64,000 nucleotides of DNA from Aeromonas veronii. GTDB taxonomy: Bacteria; Pseudomonadota; Gammaproteobacteria; Enterobacterales; Aeromonadaceae. The notes below the pieces were generated by a model. The model was given only the letters and a program-made list of their open reading frames with translations, made no database searches and was not told the DNA's origin. The position numbers were made by a program, and so were the translations under genes. Location: assembly GCA_041319085.1 (NCBI GenBank), contig CP101033.1, positions 2,878,501 to 2,942,500 on the forward strand, read 5' to 3'. Positions 19,301-27,106 of the stretch are shown one piece after another. The number at the start of each line of letters is the position of its first letter. Position 1 is the stretch's first letter.

Positions 19301-19403
19301 CGGCATGAGTTGCAGCACCCTGTTTACCCTGATCCTGTTGCCTGCCTTCCTGCGTCTCGGGGAGCAGGTGGCGATCCCACAACCCCTGCGCCAGCGGGCC
19401 TGA
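16341..19403 (+). CDS. RND efflux pump inner-membrane permease (AcrB superfamily)
   Basis: A 1020-residue proton-driven RND transporter. It shows the typical N-terminal helix (IERPIWVAVSIVLIFLLGLLSIRGLP), two large periplasmic loops and two six-helix bundles including GIAFAVGMVLDAAIVVLESIYRR, where the acidic helix-4 motif sits, and the repeat VILLGLVVNNAILLVHQTR in the second half. The adaptor gene follows 15 bases downstream, the reverse of the common adaptor-then-pump order, and no outer-membrane channel gene lies nearby, so a TolC-type channel elsewhere is presumably used. Substrates cannot be predicted. ATG 16341 follows an AGGAAGAG ribosome site. Confidence 0.9.
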   Translation: MNLAKTAIERPIWVAVSIVLIFLLGLLSIRGLPIQLFPDIDRPHLNISVNWRSASPQEMESEITDPIEQEMQGIQGLKSLVSNSYPGFTEIDMEFALGTDMQRAQLDVISRLNRVSGLPDKIGGPYVNNYSSNDTLTFFFIQQLPGAKGVIDDHQALIEARVKPELERIEGVSTVTIEGINARQIQIRFDPYRAAELGVEIPVLASRATTGWDVSAGTLDIGRWEYKLRFAGRYDVETLGDKVVDWRNGLPIYLRDVAEVRVAREENPVLRIQNGNTAIAAQIFKESGANALASLEAIKARVNELNREVLEPVGLHMEQSFDASLYINRAVSMVTANLGLGVLLSCAILWLFLRQLKATLMIALAIPISIMLTFCLLKVMDRTLNIISLAGIAFAVGMVLDAAIVVLESIYRRHERGDLSKAEAALEGTRQVWTALVASTLTTVAIFLPVLLLNDVEGQLFADLALTIACAVTVSMLVAVIVLPAVAARWMGHETLTDPYESLWQRTTRHVIRWTSTSRQRWTVITLMMSLPALATWALLPKMDYLPDVKRDAVDVWMNFTPGVNLKAQREEVIDTLIARLAPYMKGEKEPALKNYYILRYLGGAQIGVRPKDETRIKELESLLMKQLLVGIPDTRVFGGQGSLFGGFDSENGVSLLLQGGNLPELYQAARASMGILSKDLPGAQIRPEPSLDFTAPELKLVPQDRRLAEVGWDRTPLPTIIQTFGDGLRVGEYFDGEDRLDIMLMGQSSANPDELKAVPLATPSGRIVPLGELLRVEHDMGPASIFRTDGRRSISLQIAPPAGMTMEQVLDTLKNRSFAAIRPLLPAGGELRIAGNADSLQQALDNLGTIFLFAVVILLVLLWGVFASLKDALLVLLTLPLASVGGVLALQLSGLLVPLPMDLLTIIGFVILLGLVVNNAILLVHQTRTAERDGMSRQLAVADALQSRMRPIAMTSLTSIFGMLPLMLSPSEGSEIYRGLATVIVGGMSCSTLFTLILLPAFLRLGEQVAIPQPLRQRA

Positions 19404-19418
19404 GCAAGGAGCTCATCG

Positions 19419-20468
19419 ATGACACATATGATTACCCGAATGTTGGCTGGCGCAGTGCTGATAGCAGGCAGTGCGCTACCGGTATTGGCCGATCAGGGCA
19501 AGATGGTGACCCTGGCGGATGTGACCCGAGGGGATGCGGCCGCCAATATCTGGGTCAGCGGCACGGTGGCGAGTCGCCAGCAAGCGGCGCTCAGCGCCGA
19601 AGTGAGCGGCCGGGTGGAATGGATCGCCGAATTTGGCAGCCGGGTCAAAAAAGGGGATGAGCTGCTGCGCCTCGACAGCGCGGCACTGCGCCTCTCGCGG
19701 GAGCAGGCTCGCGCCGAGCAGGCGAAATGGCAGAGCAACCTGCGCTTCGCTCGCGCCGAATCCCAGCGGATCACCCGGCTGCACCAGCAAAAGAGCGCCT
19801 CCCAAAGCCAGTACGACAAGGCCAGCTACGATGTGGAGCAGGCCGCGCTGGCCGAGCGGCTGGCCGCCATACAGGTGAACCAGATTGAGGAACAGCTGCT
19901 CCGCAGCCACATCTATGCCCCGTTCGATGGGGTGGTGAACAACCACTTCATCCAGCCTGGCGAGCATGTGGACGCGGGCGAGCAGGCGCTGGAGCTGGTC
20001 AACCCGGATCAGCCGGATATCCGCCTGCAGGCCCCCATTCTCTGGGCCCAGCAGCTGGCGCCGCAAACCCGGTTGCGGGTGGAGGGGGAGCAGCTGAGCG
20101 GTCACGGCGTCTATTACCAGCGGGCTGCCAGCGCCGATCCCAAATCGCGGCTGATCGAGCTGCGCCTCAAACCGGAAGCAGGCAACTTCATCATCGGCTC
20201 GCCGGTACGGGTTGCCCTGCCACTGGGGGATCAGCAGAGCATGCTGCTGCCCCGGGACGCCCTGGTGCTCGGCACCGATGGCAGCGTGGTCTATCAGGTG
20301 GCACAGAGCGGCAAGGCGCTCAAGGTGAATCGGGTGCCGGTCACAGTGCTGTTTGGCGACAGCCAGCAGGTGGCGGTGAGCGGCGCCCTCAAACAGGGGG
20401 ATCGGGTGGTGGTGCGCGGCGCGGGCAGCCTGCAGGATGGCGACACCATAGCGCTGTTCAAGGGTTAA
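19419..20468 (+). CDS. RND efflux periplasmic adaptor (membrane fusion protein)
   Basis: A 349-residue HlyD/AcrA-like adaptor linking the inner-membrane pump to an outer-membrane channel. It begins with a signal peptide (MLAGAVLIAGSALPVLA), followed by a lipoyl/barrel-sandwich half (GTVASRQQAALSAEVSGRVEWI), a helical hairpin (about residues 90-150), the second lipoyl half (IYAPFDGVVNNHFIQPGEHV) and beta-barrel and membrane-proximal domains. An AAGGAG ribosome site lies just after the pump stop, so the two genes are co-transcribed. An alternative ATG at 19428 exists. Confidence 0.9.
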   Translation: MTHMITRMLAGAVLIAGSALPVLADQGKMVTLADVTRGDAAANIWVSGTVASRQQAALSAEVSGRVEWIAEFGSRVKKGDELLRLDSAALRLSREQARAEQAKWQSNLRFARAESQRITRLHQQKSASQSQYDKASYDVEQAALAERLAAIQVNQIEEQLLRSHIYAPFDGVVNNHFIQPGEHVDAGEQALELVNPDQPDIRLQAPILWAQQLAPQTRLRVEGEQLSGHGVYYQRAASADPKSRLIELRLKPEAGNFIIGSPVRVALPLGDQQSMLLPRDALVLGTDGSVVYQVAQSGKALKVNRVPVTVLFGDSQQVAVSGALKQGDRVVVRGAGSLQDGDTIALFKG

Positions 20469-20583
20469 CCACGCCTGACACCGGCTGGCCAATCTTTACC
20501 CGCTTGACACGGGACATACAGCCAAACGGGCCACAGTTTGCTATCTTGGCGGCCATCACTCGCGTTTAGAGCAATCAACACCC

Positions 20584-21105
20584 ATGAGCATTATTTTGGG
20601 CATCGATCCGGGTTCGCGGATCACCGGATACGGGGTTATCCGGGTCGTGGGCGGCAAGGCCGAATACCTTGGCTCTGGCTGCATCCGCACCGATTGCGGC
20701 GAGCTGCCGGAACGCCTCAAGCAGGTCTATGACGGGGTATGCGAGATCATTACCCAGTTCAAGCCCACCGAGTTTGCCATCGAGCGGGTCTTTATGGCAC
20801 GTAACGCCGACTCGGCCCTGAAACTGGGGCAGGCCCGGGGCAGCGCCATCGTTGCCGCGGTCAACGCCTATCTGCCGGTGAGCGAGTACTCCGCCACCCA
20901 GATCAAGCAGGCGGTGGTGGGCACCGGCGGCGCAGCCAAGGAGCAGGTGCAGCATATGGTGACCCATCTGCTGAAACTCTCCGCCACCCCGCAGGCGGAT
21001 GCGGCGGATGCCCTCGGCGTCGCGCTCTGCCACCTGCACACCCGCCAGAGCCTGATCAAGATGGCCGGCCGCGCCAGCAGCTCGGTCCGTGGCCGCTATC
21101 GCTGA
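20584..21105 (+). CDS. ruvC: Holliday junction endonuclease RuvC
   Basis: A 173-residue resolvase that cuts Holliday junctions during recombinational repair. The RNase H-like acidic residues are in place: GIDPGS (Asp8), IERVF (Glu near 68) and the pair in [14 protein letters not shown]. Length matches the family. Unusually, no ruvA or ruvB follows; the next gene is a small DUF3297 protein. The upstream 115 bases contain a TTGACA at 20504-20509 but no well-spaced -10 box. Confidence 0.96.
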   Translation: MSIILGIDPGSRITGYGVIRVVGGKAEYLGSGCIRTDCGELPERLKQVYDGVCEIITQFKPTEFAIERVFMARNADSALKLGQARGSAIVAAVNAYLPVSEYSATQIKQAVVGTGGAAKEQVQHMVTHLLKLSATPQADAADALGVALCHLHTRQSLIKMAGRASSSVRGRYR

Positions 21106-21257
21106 GCCCGCCTTCGCATCACCTCTGTCAACAGAGCAGGGCCATCCATGATGACGCTGCCCTAATCGAGCCTGCGATGCCTGTTTTGTGGCTGCCTTGA
21201 ATGCCATGGCGGCATTCTCTACAATGACCCACTTTTTATTCATTTCGGGTTATATCG

Positions 21258-21506
21258 ATGAGCGATACCAGCACCAAACCGGCTCTGCCGGATCACCTCT
21301 CCTGCAATCCCCGCAGCCCTCACTATGTGGCCGCCTGCTTCGAGCACCCGATCGGTATTCGCCTGAACGGCAAAGAGCGCACCGATGTCGAGGAGTACTG
21401 CATCAGCGAAGGTTGGGTGAAGATCCCCTCCCCCAAGGCACTGGATCGCCGTGGTCAGCCCATCCTGATCAAACTCAAGGGCACCGTTGAAGCCTTCTAC
21501 AGCTAA
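21258..21506 (+). CDS. DUF3297 family protein
   Basis: An 82-residue conserved protein with no signal peptide or membrane segment. Recognisable family sequence includes LSCNPRSPHY, FEHPIGIRLNGKERTDVEEYCISEGW and the C-terminal KLKGTVEAFY. Function is unknown. It has its own strong terminator and probably its own promoter in the 150-base gap after ruvC. Confidence 0.88.
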   Translation: MSDTSTKPALPDHLSCNPRSPHYVAACFEHPIGIRLNGKERTDVEEYCISEGWVKIPSPKALDRRGQPILIKLKGTVEAFYS

Positions 21507-21529
21507 ACAGCGCGCTGCAGTTTGATAAA

Positions 21530-21563
21530 CAACAAGGCCACCCTCGCGGTGGCCTTGTTGTTT
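21530..21563 (+). terminator. Terminator after DUF3297 gene
   Basis: A 13-bp perfect stem (CAACAAGGCCACC with GGTGGCCTTGTTG) and a TTT tail, 23 bases past the stop. Confidence 0.8.
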
Positions 21564-21633
21564 CCGGCATTGGTGCTGGCATCTGTGCTCGCAGAGCGGC
21601 AAGCACCAGCCCACATCTATTGCAAGGCGGCCC

Positions 21634-22911
21634 TTATACCCCCAACCGGTCGCGCAAGGTGTACCAGGCGGCGCCAGCGGCGGTGAAGGGAATACGGAAC
21701 AGCCGCCCCCCCGGGAAGGGGTAGTGTGGCAGTTTGGCAAAGGCATCGAAGCGCTCCGCCTGACCACTCAGCACTTCGGAGAGTAGCTTGCCCGCCAGAT
21801 GGGTGCAGGTGACGCCATGGCCGCTGTAGCCCTGCATGTAGTAGATGTTGGGGCCGATGCGGCCAAATTGCGGCAGCCGCGACAGGGTGAGCAGGAAGTT
21901 GCCGGTCCAGGTGTACTCCACCTTGACGTCCGCCAGCTGAGGGAACGTTTTCAGCATCTTGGGGATGATCAGCCGCTCGATATCCGCCGGATCCCGCGCG
22001 CCATAGACCACGCCGCCGCCATAGATCAGCCGGTGATCACCGGAGGTGCGGTAGTAGTCGAGCAGGTAGTTGCTATCCTCCAGACAGTAGTTTTGCGGCA
22101 ACAAGGAGCGGGCCCGCTCCTCCCCCAGTACTTCGGTGGCGATCACCTGGGTACCGCAGGGCATGCTCTTGCCCGCCAGCTCGGGCACCAGATTGCCGAG
22201 GTAGGCGTTGCCCGCCACTACCACAAAGCGCGCCTTTACCGCCCCCTTGGCGGTCTTGACCAGGGCGGGCTGTCCCGGGGTGATGCTGGTGACGGCGGAT
22301 TGTTCAAAGATCTGCCCTCCCTGCATGCGGATCGCTTCGGCTTCTCCCAATGCCAGATTGAGGGGGTGGATATGGCCACCGCTCTTGTCGAGCAGGGCGC
22401 CTACGTAGCGATCGCTCGCGACCACCTCGCGCACCCCCTTGGCATCGAGCAGCTCCAGCTGGTCATTGCCCCACTTCTGCCAGCGGGCGTATTGGGATGT
22501 GAGCTCGTGCAGCTGCTTCTCGGTCTCGGCGGCAAAGACGCCCCCCTGCTGCAGATCGCACTGAATGTTGTAGCGCTTGATCCGCTCGCGGATGATCTGG
22601 CCCCCCTCAAACAACATGGAACCGAGCAGCCTGGCCTGATCCGGCGGGCAGTTCGCTTCTATGGTGTCGATGTCGCGGCTGTAGGAGTTGACGATCTGGC
22701 CGCCATTGCGGCCGCTGGCGCCAAAACCGACCCGGGCAGCCTCCAGCACCACCACCTTGTAGCCCTTCTCCACCAAATGCAGGGCGCTGGAGAGGCCGGT
22801 ATAACCCGCCCCGATGACGCAGACATCACACTCCAGCTGCTCGGTCAGTGTCGGGTAGGGCGCGTGTTTATTGGCGCTGGCTGCGTAGTAACTGTTTACA
22901 TGTTCGGTCAT
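21634..22911 (-). CDS. puuB: FAD-dependent gamma-glutamylputrescine oxidoreductase
   Basis: A 425-residue DAO-family flavoenzyme. The dinucleotide-binding motif CDVCVIGAGYTGLSSALHL is at residues about 29-47, followed by GFGASGRNGGQIVNSYSRD and the C-terminal flavin motif YMQGYSGHGVTCTHLAGKL. PuuB oxidises gamma-glutamylputrescine to the aldehyde. The assignment rests on sequence similarity plus its neighbours: a PuuR-type regulator 45 bases upstream in the same direction, with gabD, gabT and two PuuP-like permeases on the opposite strand. Glutamylputrescine synthetase and hydrolase genes (puuA, puuD) are not in the window. Confidence 0.85.
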   Translation of the reverse strand: MTEHVNSYYAASANKHAPYPTLTEQLECDVCVIGAGYTGLSSALHLVEKGYKVVVLEAARVGFGASGRNGGQIVNSYSRDIDTIEANCPPDQARLLGSMLFEGGQIIRERIKRYNIQCDLQQGGVFAAETEKQLHELTSQYARWQKWGNDQLELLDAKGVREVVASDRYVGALLDKSGGHIHPLNLALGEAEAIRMQGGQIFEQSAVTSITPGQPALVKTAKGAVKARFVVVAGNAYLGNLVPELAGKSMPCGTQVIATEVLGEERARSLLPQNYCLEDSNYLLDYYRTSGDHRLIYGGGVVYGARDPADIERLIIPKMLKTFPQLADVKVEYTWTGNFLLTLSRLPQFGRIGPNIYYMQGYSGHGVTCTHLAGKLLSEVLSGQAERFDAFAKLPHYPFPGGRLFRIPFTAAGAAWYTLRDRLGV

Positions 22912-22956
22912 GATCCCTGTTTCCTTACCGGTTCGGTTGCCAAACTACTGCCTAGA

Positions 22957-23558
22957 TTAAAAACTGGCCGGGGTATGGGCGCTGACGATGCGACAGGTCT
23001 CCCCCGACGGATTGCTGAAGCTGTGGGGCTCGCCGGTGTCGATCACATAGCTGTCGCCCGCTTCCAGCGGATAACTCTGGCCCGCCACCGTCAGGACCAC
23101 TGATCCCTCCAGCACGGTGCCGACCTCCTCCCCCTGATGGGTCACCTGACCGCCGGTGTCGGTGCCGGGGGGATAGGTCTCCAGCATAAAGCCGAGCTGG
23201 CGGCGGTTGTTGCCGTTGTGTACCAGCTTGAGGGAGACCCCTGACTGCCCAGCTCGATCAGCTGATCCGCCTTGATCACCACCTCCGGGGTGCGGCTCTC
23301 CTCCTCGGCGAAGAAGCGCGATAGCGGCAGACCATAGACGGTGAGCAGCTTTTGCAGAGAGGCGACCGAGGGGCTTACCTTGTCCTGCTCGATCATGCAG
23401 ATGGCGCCGTGGGTCAGGCCGCTCAGCTCGGCTACCCGCCGCTGGGAGAGCCCCAGCTGATGGCGCACCGCCGCCAGCCGTTCTCCCATGCTGCGCGCCC
23501 CTGCGTCAGTCGCACTCAACGGTCGAGCTACGCCCTCCCTGCTCTGCGGTCCGCTCAT
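22957..23558 (-). pseudogene. puuR: PuuR-like XRE/cupin regulator, single frameshift
   Basis: The N-terminal part holds an XRE helix-turn-helix (MGERLAAVRHQLGLSQRRVAELSGLTHGAICMIE) and the C-terminal part a cupin domain (TGGQVTHQGEEVGTVLEGSVVLTVAG). They lie in different frames; the break maps to the CCCC run at 23238-23241, and one more base would restore G-V-S-L-K-L-V. With that correction the protein has the XRE-plus-cupin layout and about 200 residues expected of PuuR, which represses putrescine catabolic genes until putrescine binds. A sequencing error is a realistic alternative to true inactivation. The start ATG 23558 follows GAGGGGG. Confidence 0.82.
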
Positions 23559-23950
23559 GGCAAACCCCCTCTTGTTGCGCTATCTCTGCGTCCTTGCATC
23601 ATCAACACCTCCTGCTCGCACCGGGTAACGCATCGCCTGTCACCCGCTGGTTAAAATAGCCGACCAGCTTTCCCTTGCCGTTCACTATGTTACACAGCGC
23701 AACCGTTCATTATTTTGCACACCCGATTTCACCACTCATCATCACACGCCCTGTCTCGACGAGGTAAACTGGGCTACACAGCCCATTTTCTAGCATGACA
23801 CCACCTAACAATTCAAATATATTTAACACTTGAAAAACATTTCAGCTCAATTTATGGTCTTCCTGTGCTTATTATTTTATACGGCGGCAATGCAGAAAGG
23901 GCCGGTACATACCGGCAATCAGCTGCCCTGACCCACACTCGAGGCTTGCT
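23559..23950. promoter_or_regulatory. Divergent puuR/gabD control region
   Basis: This 392-base gap between the minus-strand puuB/puuR and the plus-strand gabD is AT-rich from about 23800 to 23880. It holds a PuuR-like site at 23703-23718 and an ATTCAAATATATTTAA tract near 23814. No gene is visible. Confidence 0.5.
23703..23718 (-). promoter_or_regulatory. PuuR-like operator
   Basis: The minus strand reads GCAAAATAATGAACGG, close to the AAAATATAATGAACA recognition sequence described for E. coli PuuR. It lies between the divergent puuR and gabD genes, where a PuuR site is expected. Binding is inferred only. Confidence 0.45.
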
Positions 23951-25426
23951 ATGTCAGGAACAATGACAGGAACAACTACCGATTCCAGCTTGATCAAATC
24001 CCGCGCCTATATAGATGGACAGTGGTGCGATGCCGCCAGCGGCCGCACCTTCGAGGTGACCAACCCAGCCAGTGGTGCCGTGATTACCCAGGTGCCCGAC
24101 ATGGATGCCGAGGATACCCGCCGCGCCATCGCGGCCGCCCACGCGGCGCAACCCGCCTGGGCGGCGCTGACCGCCAAGGAGCGCAGCAACAAACTCTACG
24201 CCTGGTTTGCTGCCATCACCGCCCACAGCGATGAGCTGGCCCGCATCATGACCTGCGAGCAGGGCAAACCGCTGGCGGAAGCCAAAGGGGAAGTGGTCTA
24301 CGGCGCCAGCTTTATCCAGTGGTTCGCCGAAGAGGGCAAGCGCGCCTATGGCCGCACCATTCCGGGTTTCTCCAGCGACCGGCGTCTGGCTACCATCAAG
24401 CAGCCGGTGGGCGTGGTCGCCGCCATCACCCCGTGGAACTTCCCCATTGCCATGATCACCCGCAAGGCGGGTCCGGCGCTGGCCGCCGGTTGCACTATCG
24501 TCATCAAACCCGCCGCAGAAACGCCGCTCTGCGCGCTGGCGCTGGCGGTGTTGGCCGAGCAGGCGGGCATCCCCGCCGGGGTCATCAATATCGTCACCAG
24601 CCATCAGGCGAGCGCGGTAGGCAACGAGCTGTGCAGCAATCCGGTGGTGCGCAAGCTCTCCTTCACCGGCTCCACCCGCATCGGCAAGCTGCTGATGCGC
24701 CAGTGCGCCGACACCATGAAAAAGCTGTCGCTGGAGCTGGGTGGCAACGCCCCCTTTATCGTCTTTGATGACGCCGACCTCGATGCCGCCGTGGCCGGGG
24801 CGCTTGCCTCCAAATACCGCAACGCCGGGCAGACCTGCGTCTGTGCCAACCGGATTCTGGTGCAGGCCAGCGTCTATGACGCCTTCGCCGAGAAGCTCAC
24901 CGCCGCGGTCACCGCTTTCAAGGTGGGAGATGGCATGGCGGAGGGCAGCCAGATCGGCCCGCTCATCAACCCCGCCGCCGCCAGCAAGGTGGCCGAGCTG
25001 GTGCAACAATCGGTCGCCGCCGGTGCCGAAGTGCTGCTGGGGGGCGAAGCTCACCCCGCTGGCCCCCTCTTCTACCGCCCCACCATTTTGGGCAAGGTGG
25101 ATAAAACCAACCCCATCCTGCAGGAGGAGATCTTCGGCCCGGTCGCCCCGCTGGTGCGCTTCGAGACGGAAGCCGAGGCCATCGCCATTGCCAACGACAC
25201 CCCCTACGGGCTCGCCGCCTACTTCTATGGCCGCGACATCGCCCGGGTCTGGCGCGTCGCCGAGCAGCTGGAGTACGGCATGGTCGGCATCAACGAGGGG
25301 ATCATCTCCACCGAGCTGGCCCCCTTTGGCGGCATCAAGGAGTCGGGTCTGGGCCGTGAAGGGGCTGCCGAGGGGCTGGAGGAGTATCTGGAGACCAAAT
25401 ACCTCTGCTTTGGCGCCATTCGCTAG
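23951..25426 (+). CDS. gabD: Succinate-semialdehyde dehydrogenase (NADP+ type)
   Basis: A 491-residue aldehyde dehydrogenase oxidising succinate semialdehyde to succinate, the last step of GABA use. Motifs: PWNFPIAMITRKAGPALAAG (cofactor region), FTGSTRIGKLL, the general base in LELGGNAPFIVFDDAD, the catalytic cysteine in NAGQTCVCANR, and the C-terminal FGGIKESGLGREG. The KKLSLELGGNAPF and AGQTCVCANR wording is typical of GabD rather than PuuC. It lies upstream of gabT and near puuB and PuuP-like genes, which fits putrescine-derived GABA catabolism. Confidence 0.9.
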   Translation: MSGTMTGTTTDSSLIKSRAYIDGQWCDAASGRTFEVTNPASGAVITQVPDMDAEDTRRAIAAAHAAQPAWAALTAKERSNKLYAWFAAITAHSDELARIMTCEQGKPLAEAKGEVVYGASFIQWFAEEGKRAYGRTIPGFSSDRRLATIKQPVGVVAAITPWNFPIAMITRKAGPALAAGCTIVIKPAAETPLCALALAVLAEQAGIPAGVINIVTSHQASAVGNELCSNPVVRKLSFTGSTRIGKLLMRQCADTMKKLSLELGGNAPFIVFDDADLDAAVAGALASKYRNAGQTCVCANRILVQASVYDAFAEKLTAAVTAFKVGDGMAEGSQIGPLINPAAASKVAELVQQSVAAGAEVLLGGEAHPAGPLFYRPTILGKVDKTNPILQEEIFGPVAPLVRFETEAEAIAIANDTPYGLAAYFYGRDIARVWRVAEQLEYGMVGINEGIISTELAPFGGIKESGLGREGAAEGLEEYLETKYLCFGAIR

Positions 25427-25442
25427 GGCAATAGCAACAAAG

Positions 25443-25468
25443 GGCATCGCATTTACAGATGCCTTTTT
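25443..25468 (+). terminator. Terminator or attenuator after gabD
   Basis: GGCATC (25443-25448) pairs with GATGCC (25458-25463), followed by T5. It may only partly terminate, since gabT follows in the same direction. Confidence 0.65.
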
Positions 25469-25606
25469 GCTGCAACCCATCGTTTTGATAGATAGAGGCA
25501 GATACAGCTGACCAATCCAATCGGCTGGTCGACGACAACGGGCGGTTTACCGCCTGCCACATTGTTTCAGGGAATATCGGGGGCTGCGGCCCCTCAGGGA
25601 GGAAAG

Positions 25607-26899
25607 ATGAGTCAGTCAGAATCAAACAAGGCGTGGCAAGCGCGCCGCGAAGCGGCCGTGGTCAACGGCGTCGGCACCCTGCTGCCGGTCTTTATCGACC
25701 GTGCGCAAAATGCCGAGCTGTGGGATGTAGAGGGCAACCGCTATATCGACTTTGCCTCCGGCATCGCCGTGCTCAACACCGGCCACAACCACCCCAAAGT
25801 GGTGGCGGCGGTGCGTGAACAGCTGGAAAAATTCAGCCACACCTGCTTCCAGGTCACCCCTTACCCGGGCTATATCGAGCTTGCCGAGAAGCTCAATGCC
25901 CTGGTGCCCGGCCCGACTCCGAAGCGCACCCTGTTTCTCTCCACCGGCGCCGAAGCGGTCGAGAACGCCATCAAGATTGCCCGCGCCCACACCGGCCGCA
26001 GCGGCACCATCGCCTTCAAGGGGGGCTTTCACGGCCGCACCATGATGGGCATGGCGCTCACCGGCAAGGTGGTGCCCTACAAAACCGGCTTCGGCCCCTT
26101 CCCGGGGGAGGTCTATCACCTGCCCTTCCCGAGCGACTATCTGGGGGTGACGGAAGAGGATGCCCTGCACGCCCTCGACCTCTGCTTCAGTGCCGACATC
26201 GAACCGAGCCGGGTTGCCGCCATCATCATCGAGCCGGTACAGGGCGAAGGGGGCTTCTACCCCGCCTCCCCGAGCTTTATGCAGAAGTTGCGCAGCGTGT
26301 GCGATCAGCACGGCATCCTGCTGATCTGCGACGAGATCCAGAGCGGTTTTTGCCGTACCGGCAAGACCTTCGCCACCGAATATGCAGGCATCGAGCCGGA
26401 TATCATGACGCTGGCCAAGAGTCTGGCCGGCGGCTTCCCGCTCTCTGCCGTGGTGGGCAAGGCGGAGGTGATGAACGCCGCCAAGCCGGGTGGTCTGGGC
26501 GGCACCTATGCCGGCTCCCCCATCGCCTGCGCCGCCGCCCTAGCGGTGCTGGAGGTAATAGAGGAGGAGCATCTCAACCAGCAGGCCCAGGCTCAAGGCG
26601 AGCAGATCAAGGCCCGCCTGCAGCAGTTGGCCGAGCGTTTTGACTGTATCGGCGACATCCGCGGCCCCGGCGCCATGGTGGCCATGGAGCTGGTAAAACG
26701 GCGTGATGCCAGCCAGCCCGATCCCGACCTCACCAAGCGACTGGTGGCCGAGGCAGGCAAGCGTGGGCTGGTGCTGCTGGCCTGCGGCGTGCGTGCCAAC
26801 GTCATCCGCTTCCTGGCGCCCCTCACCGCCTCTCCGGCCTTGATCGAGGAGGGACTGGGTCTACTGGAACAGGCATTCACGGCCGCCAGTCAAGGCTAG
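25607..26899 (+). CDS. gabT: 4-aminobutyrate aminotransferase
   Basis: A 430-residue class III PLP aminotransferase converting GABA and 2-oxoglutarate to succinate semialdehyde and glutamate. Motifs: NTGHNHPKVVAAVREQLEKF, TGAEAVENAIKIARAHTGR, GGFHGRTMMGMALTGK, IIEPVQGEGGF, LLICDEIQSGFCRTGK and the PLP lysine in MTLAKSLAGGFPLSAVVG. ATG 25607 is chosen because AGGGAGG lies just upstream; the open frame extends 45 bases further without support. It follows gabD by 180 bases. PuuE, its close relative, cannot be excluded from sequence alone. Confidence 0.92.
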   Translation: MSQSESNKAWQARREAAVVNGVGTLLPVFIDRAQNAELWDVEGNRYIDFASGIAVLNTGHNHPKVVAAVREQLEKFSHTCFQVTPYPGYIELAEKLNALVPGPTPKRTLFLSTGAEAVENAIKIARAHTGRSGTIAFKGGFHGRTMMGMALTGKVVPYKTGFGPFPGEVYHLPFPSDYLGVTEEDALHALDLCFSADIEPSRVAAIIIEPVQGEGGFYPASPSFMQKLRSVCDQHGILLICDEIQSGFCRTGKTFATEYAGIEPDIMTLAKSLAGGFPLSAVVGKAEVMNAAKPGGLGGTYAGSPIACAAALAVLEVIEEEHLNQQAQAQGEQIKARLQQLAERFDCIGDIRGPGAMVAMELVKRRDASQPDPDLTKRLVAEAGKRGLVLLACGVRANVIRFLAPLTASPALIEEGLGLLEQAFTAASQG

Positions 26900-26945
26900 A
26901 CCCGCACTGTTTGCCGGTCGGAGGAAAAATACCGCCAGATAACCG

Positions 26946-26970
26946 CAGGCCGCCCATCGCGGACGGCCTG
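26946..26970 (+). other. Inverted repeat downstream of gabT
   Basis: CAGGCCG (26946-26952) and CGGCCTG (26964-26970) form a 7-bp stem 47 bases after gabT. There is no T-tract, so termination is uncertain. Confidence 0.35.
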
Positions 26971-27106
26971 CTCGTACGGTATCATCGCCGCCCTAAAAAA
27001 TGATGACAGTAGCGCTTGGTTCCCTTCAAGGCCGAGGCCCACTGTCACTGCGCCTGCGCCTGCCTGCTGCGCTGGTAATAAACAATAAATTCAAGGAGAT
27101 AGGCCA

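Noticed and set aside
23840..23870. Sigma-54 promoter upstream of gabD
   Set aside because: A TGG and a GC are present but spaced nine bases apart instead of ten and the remaining consensus bases are missing.
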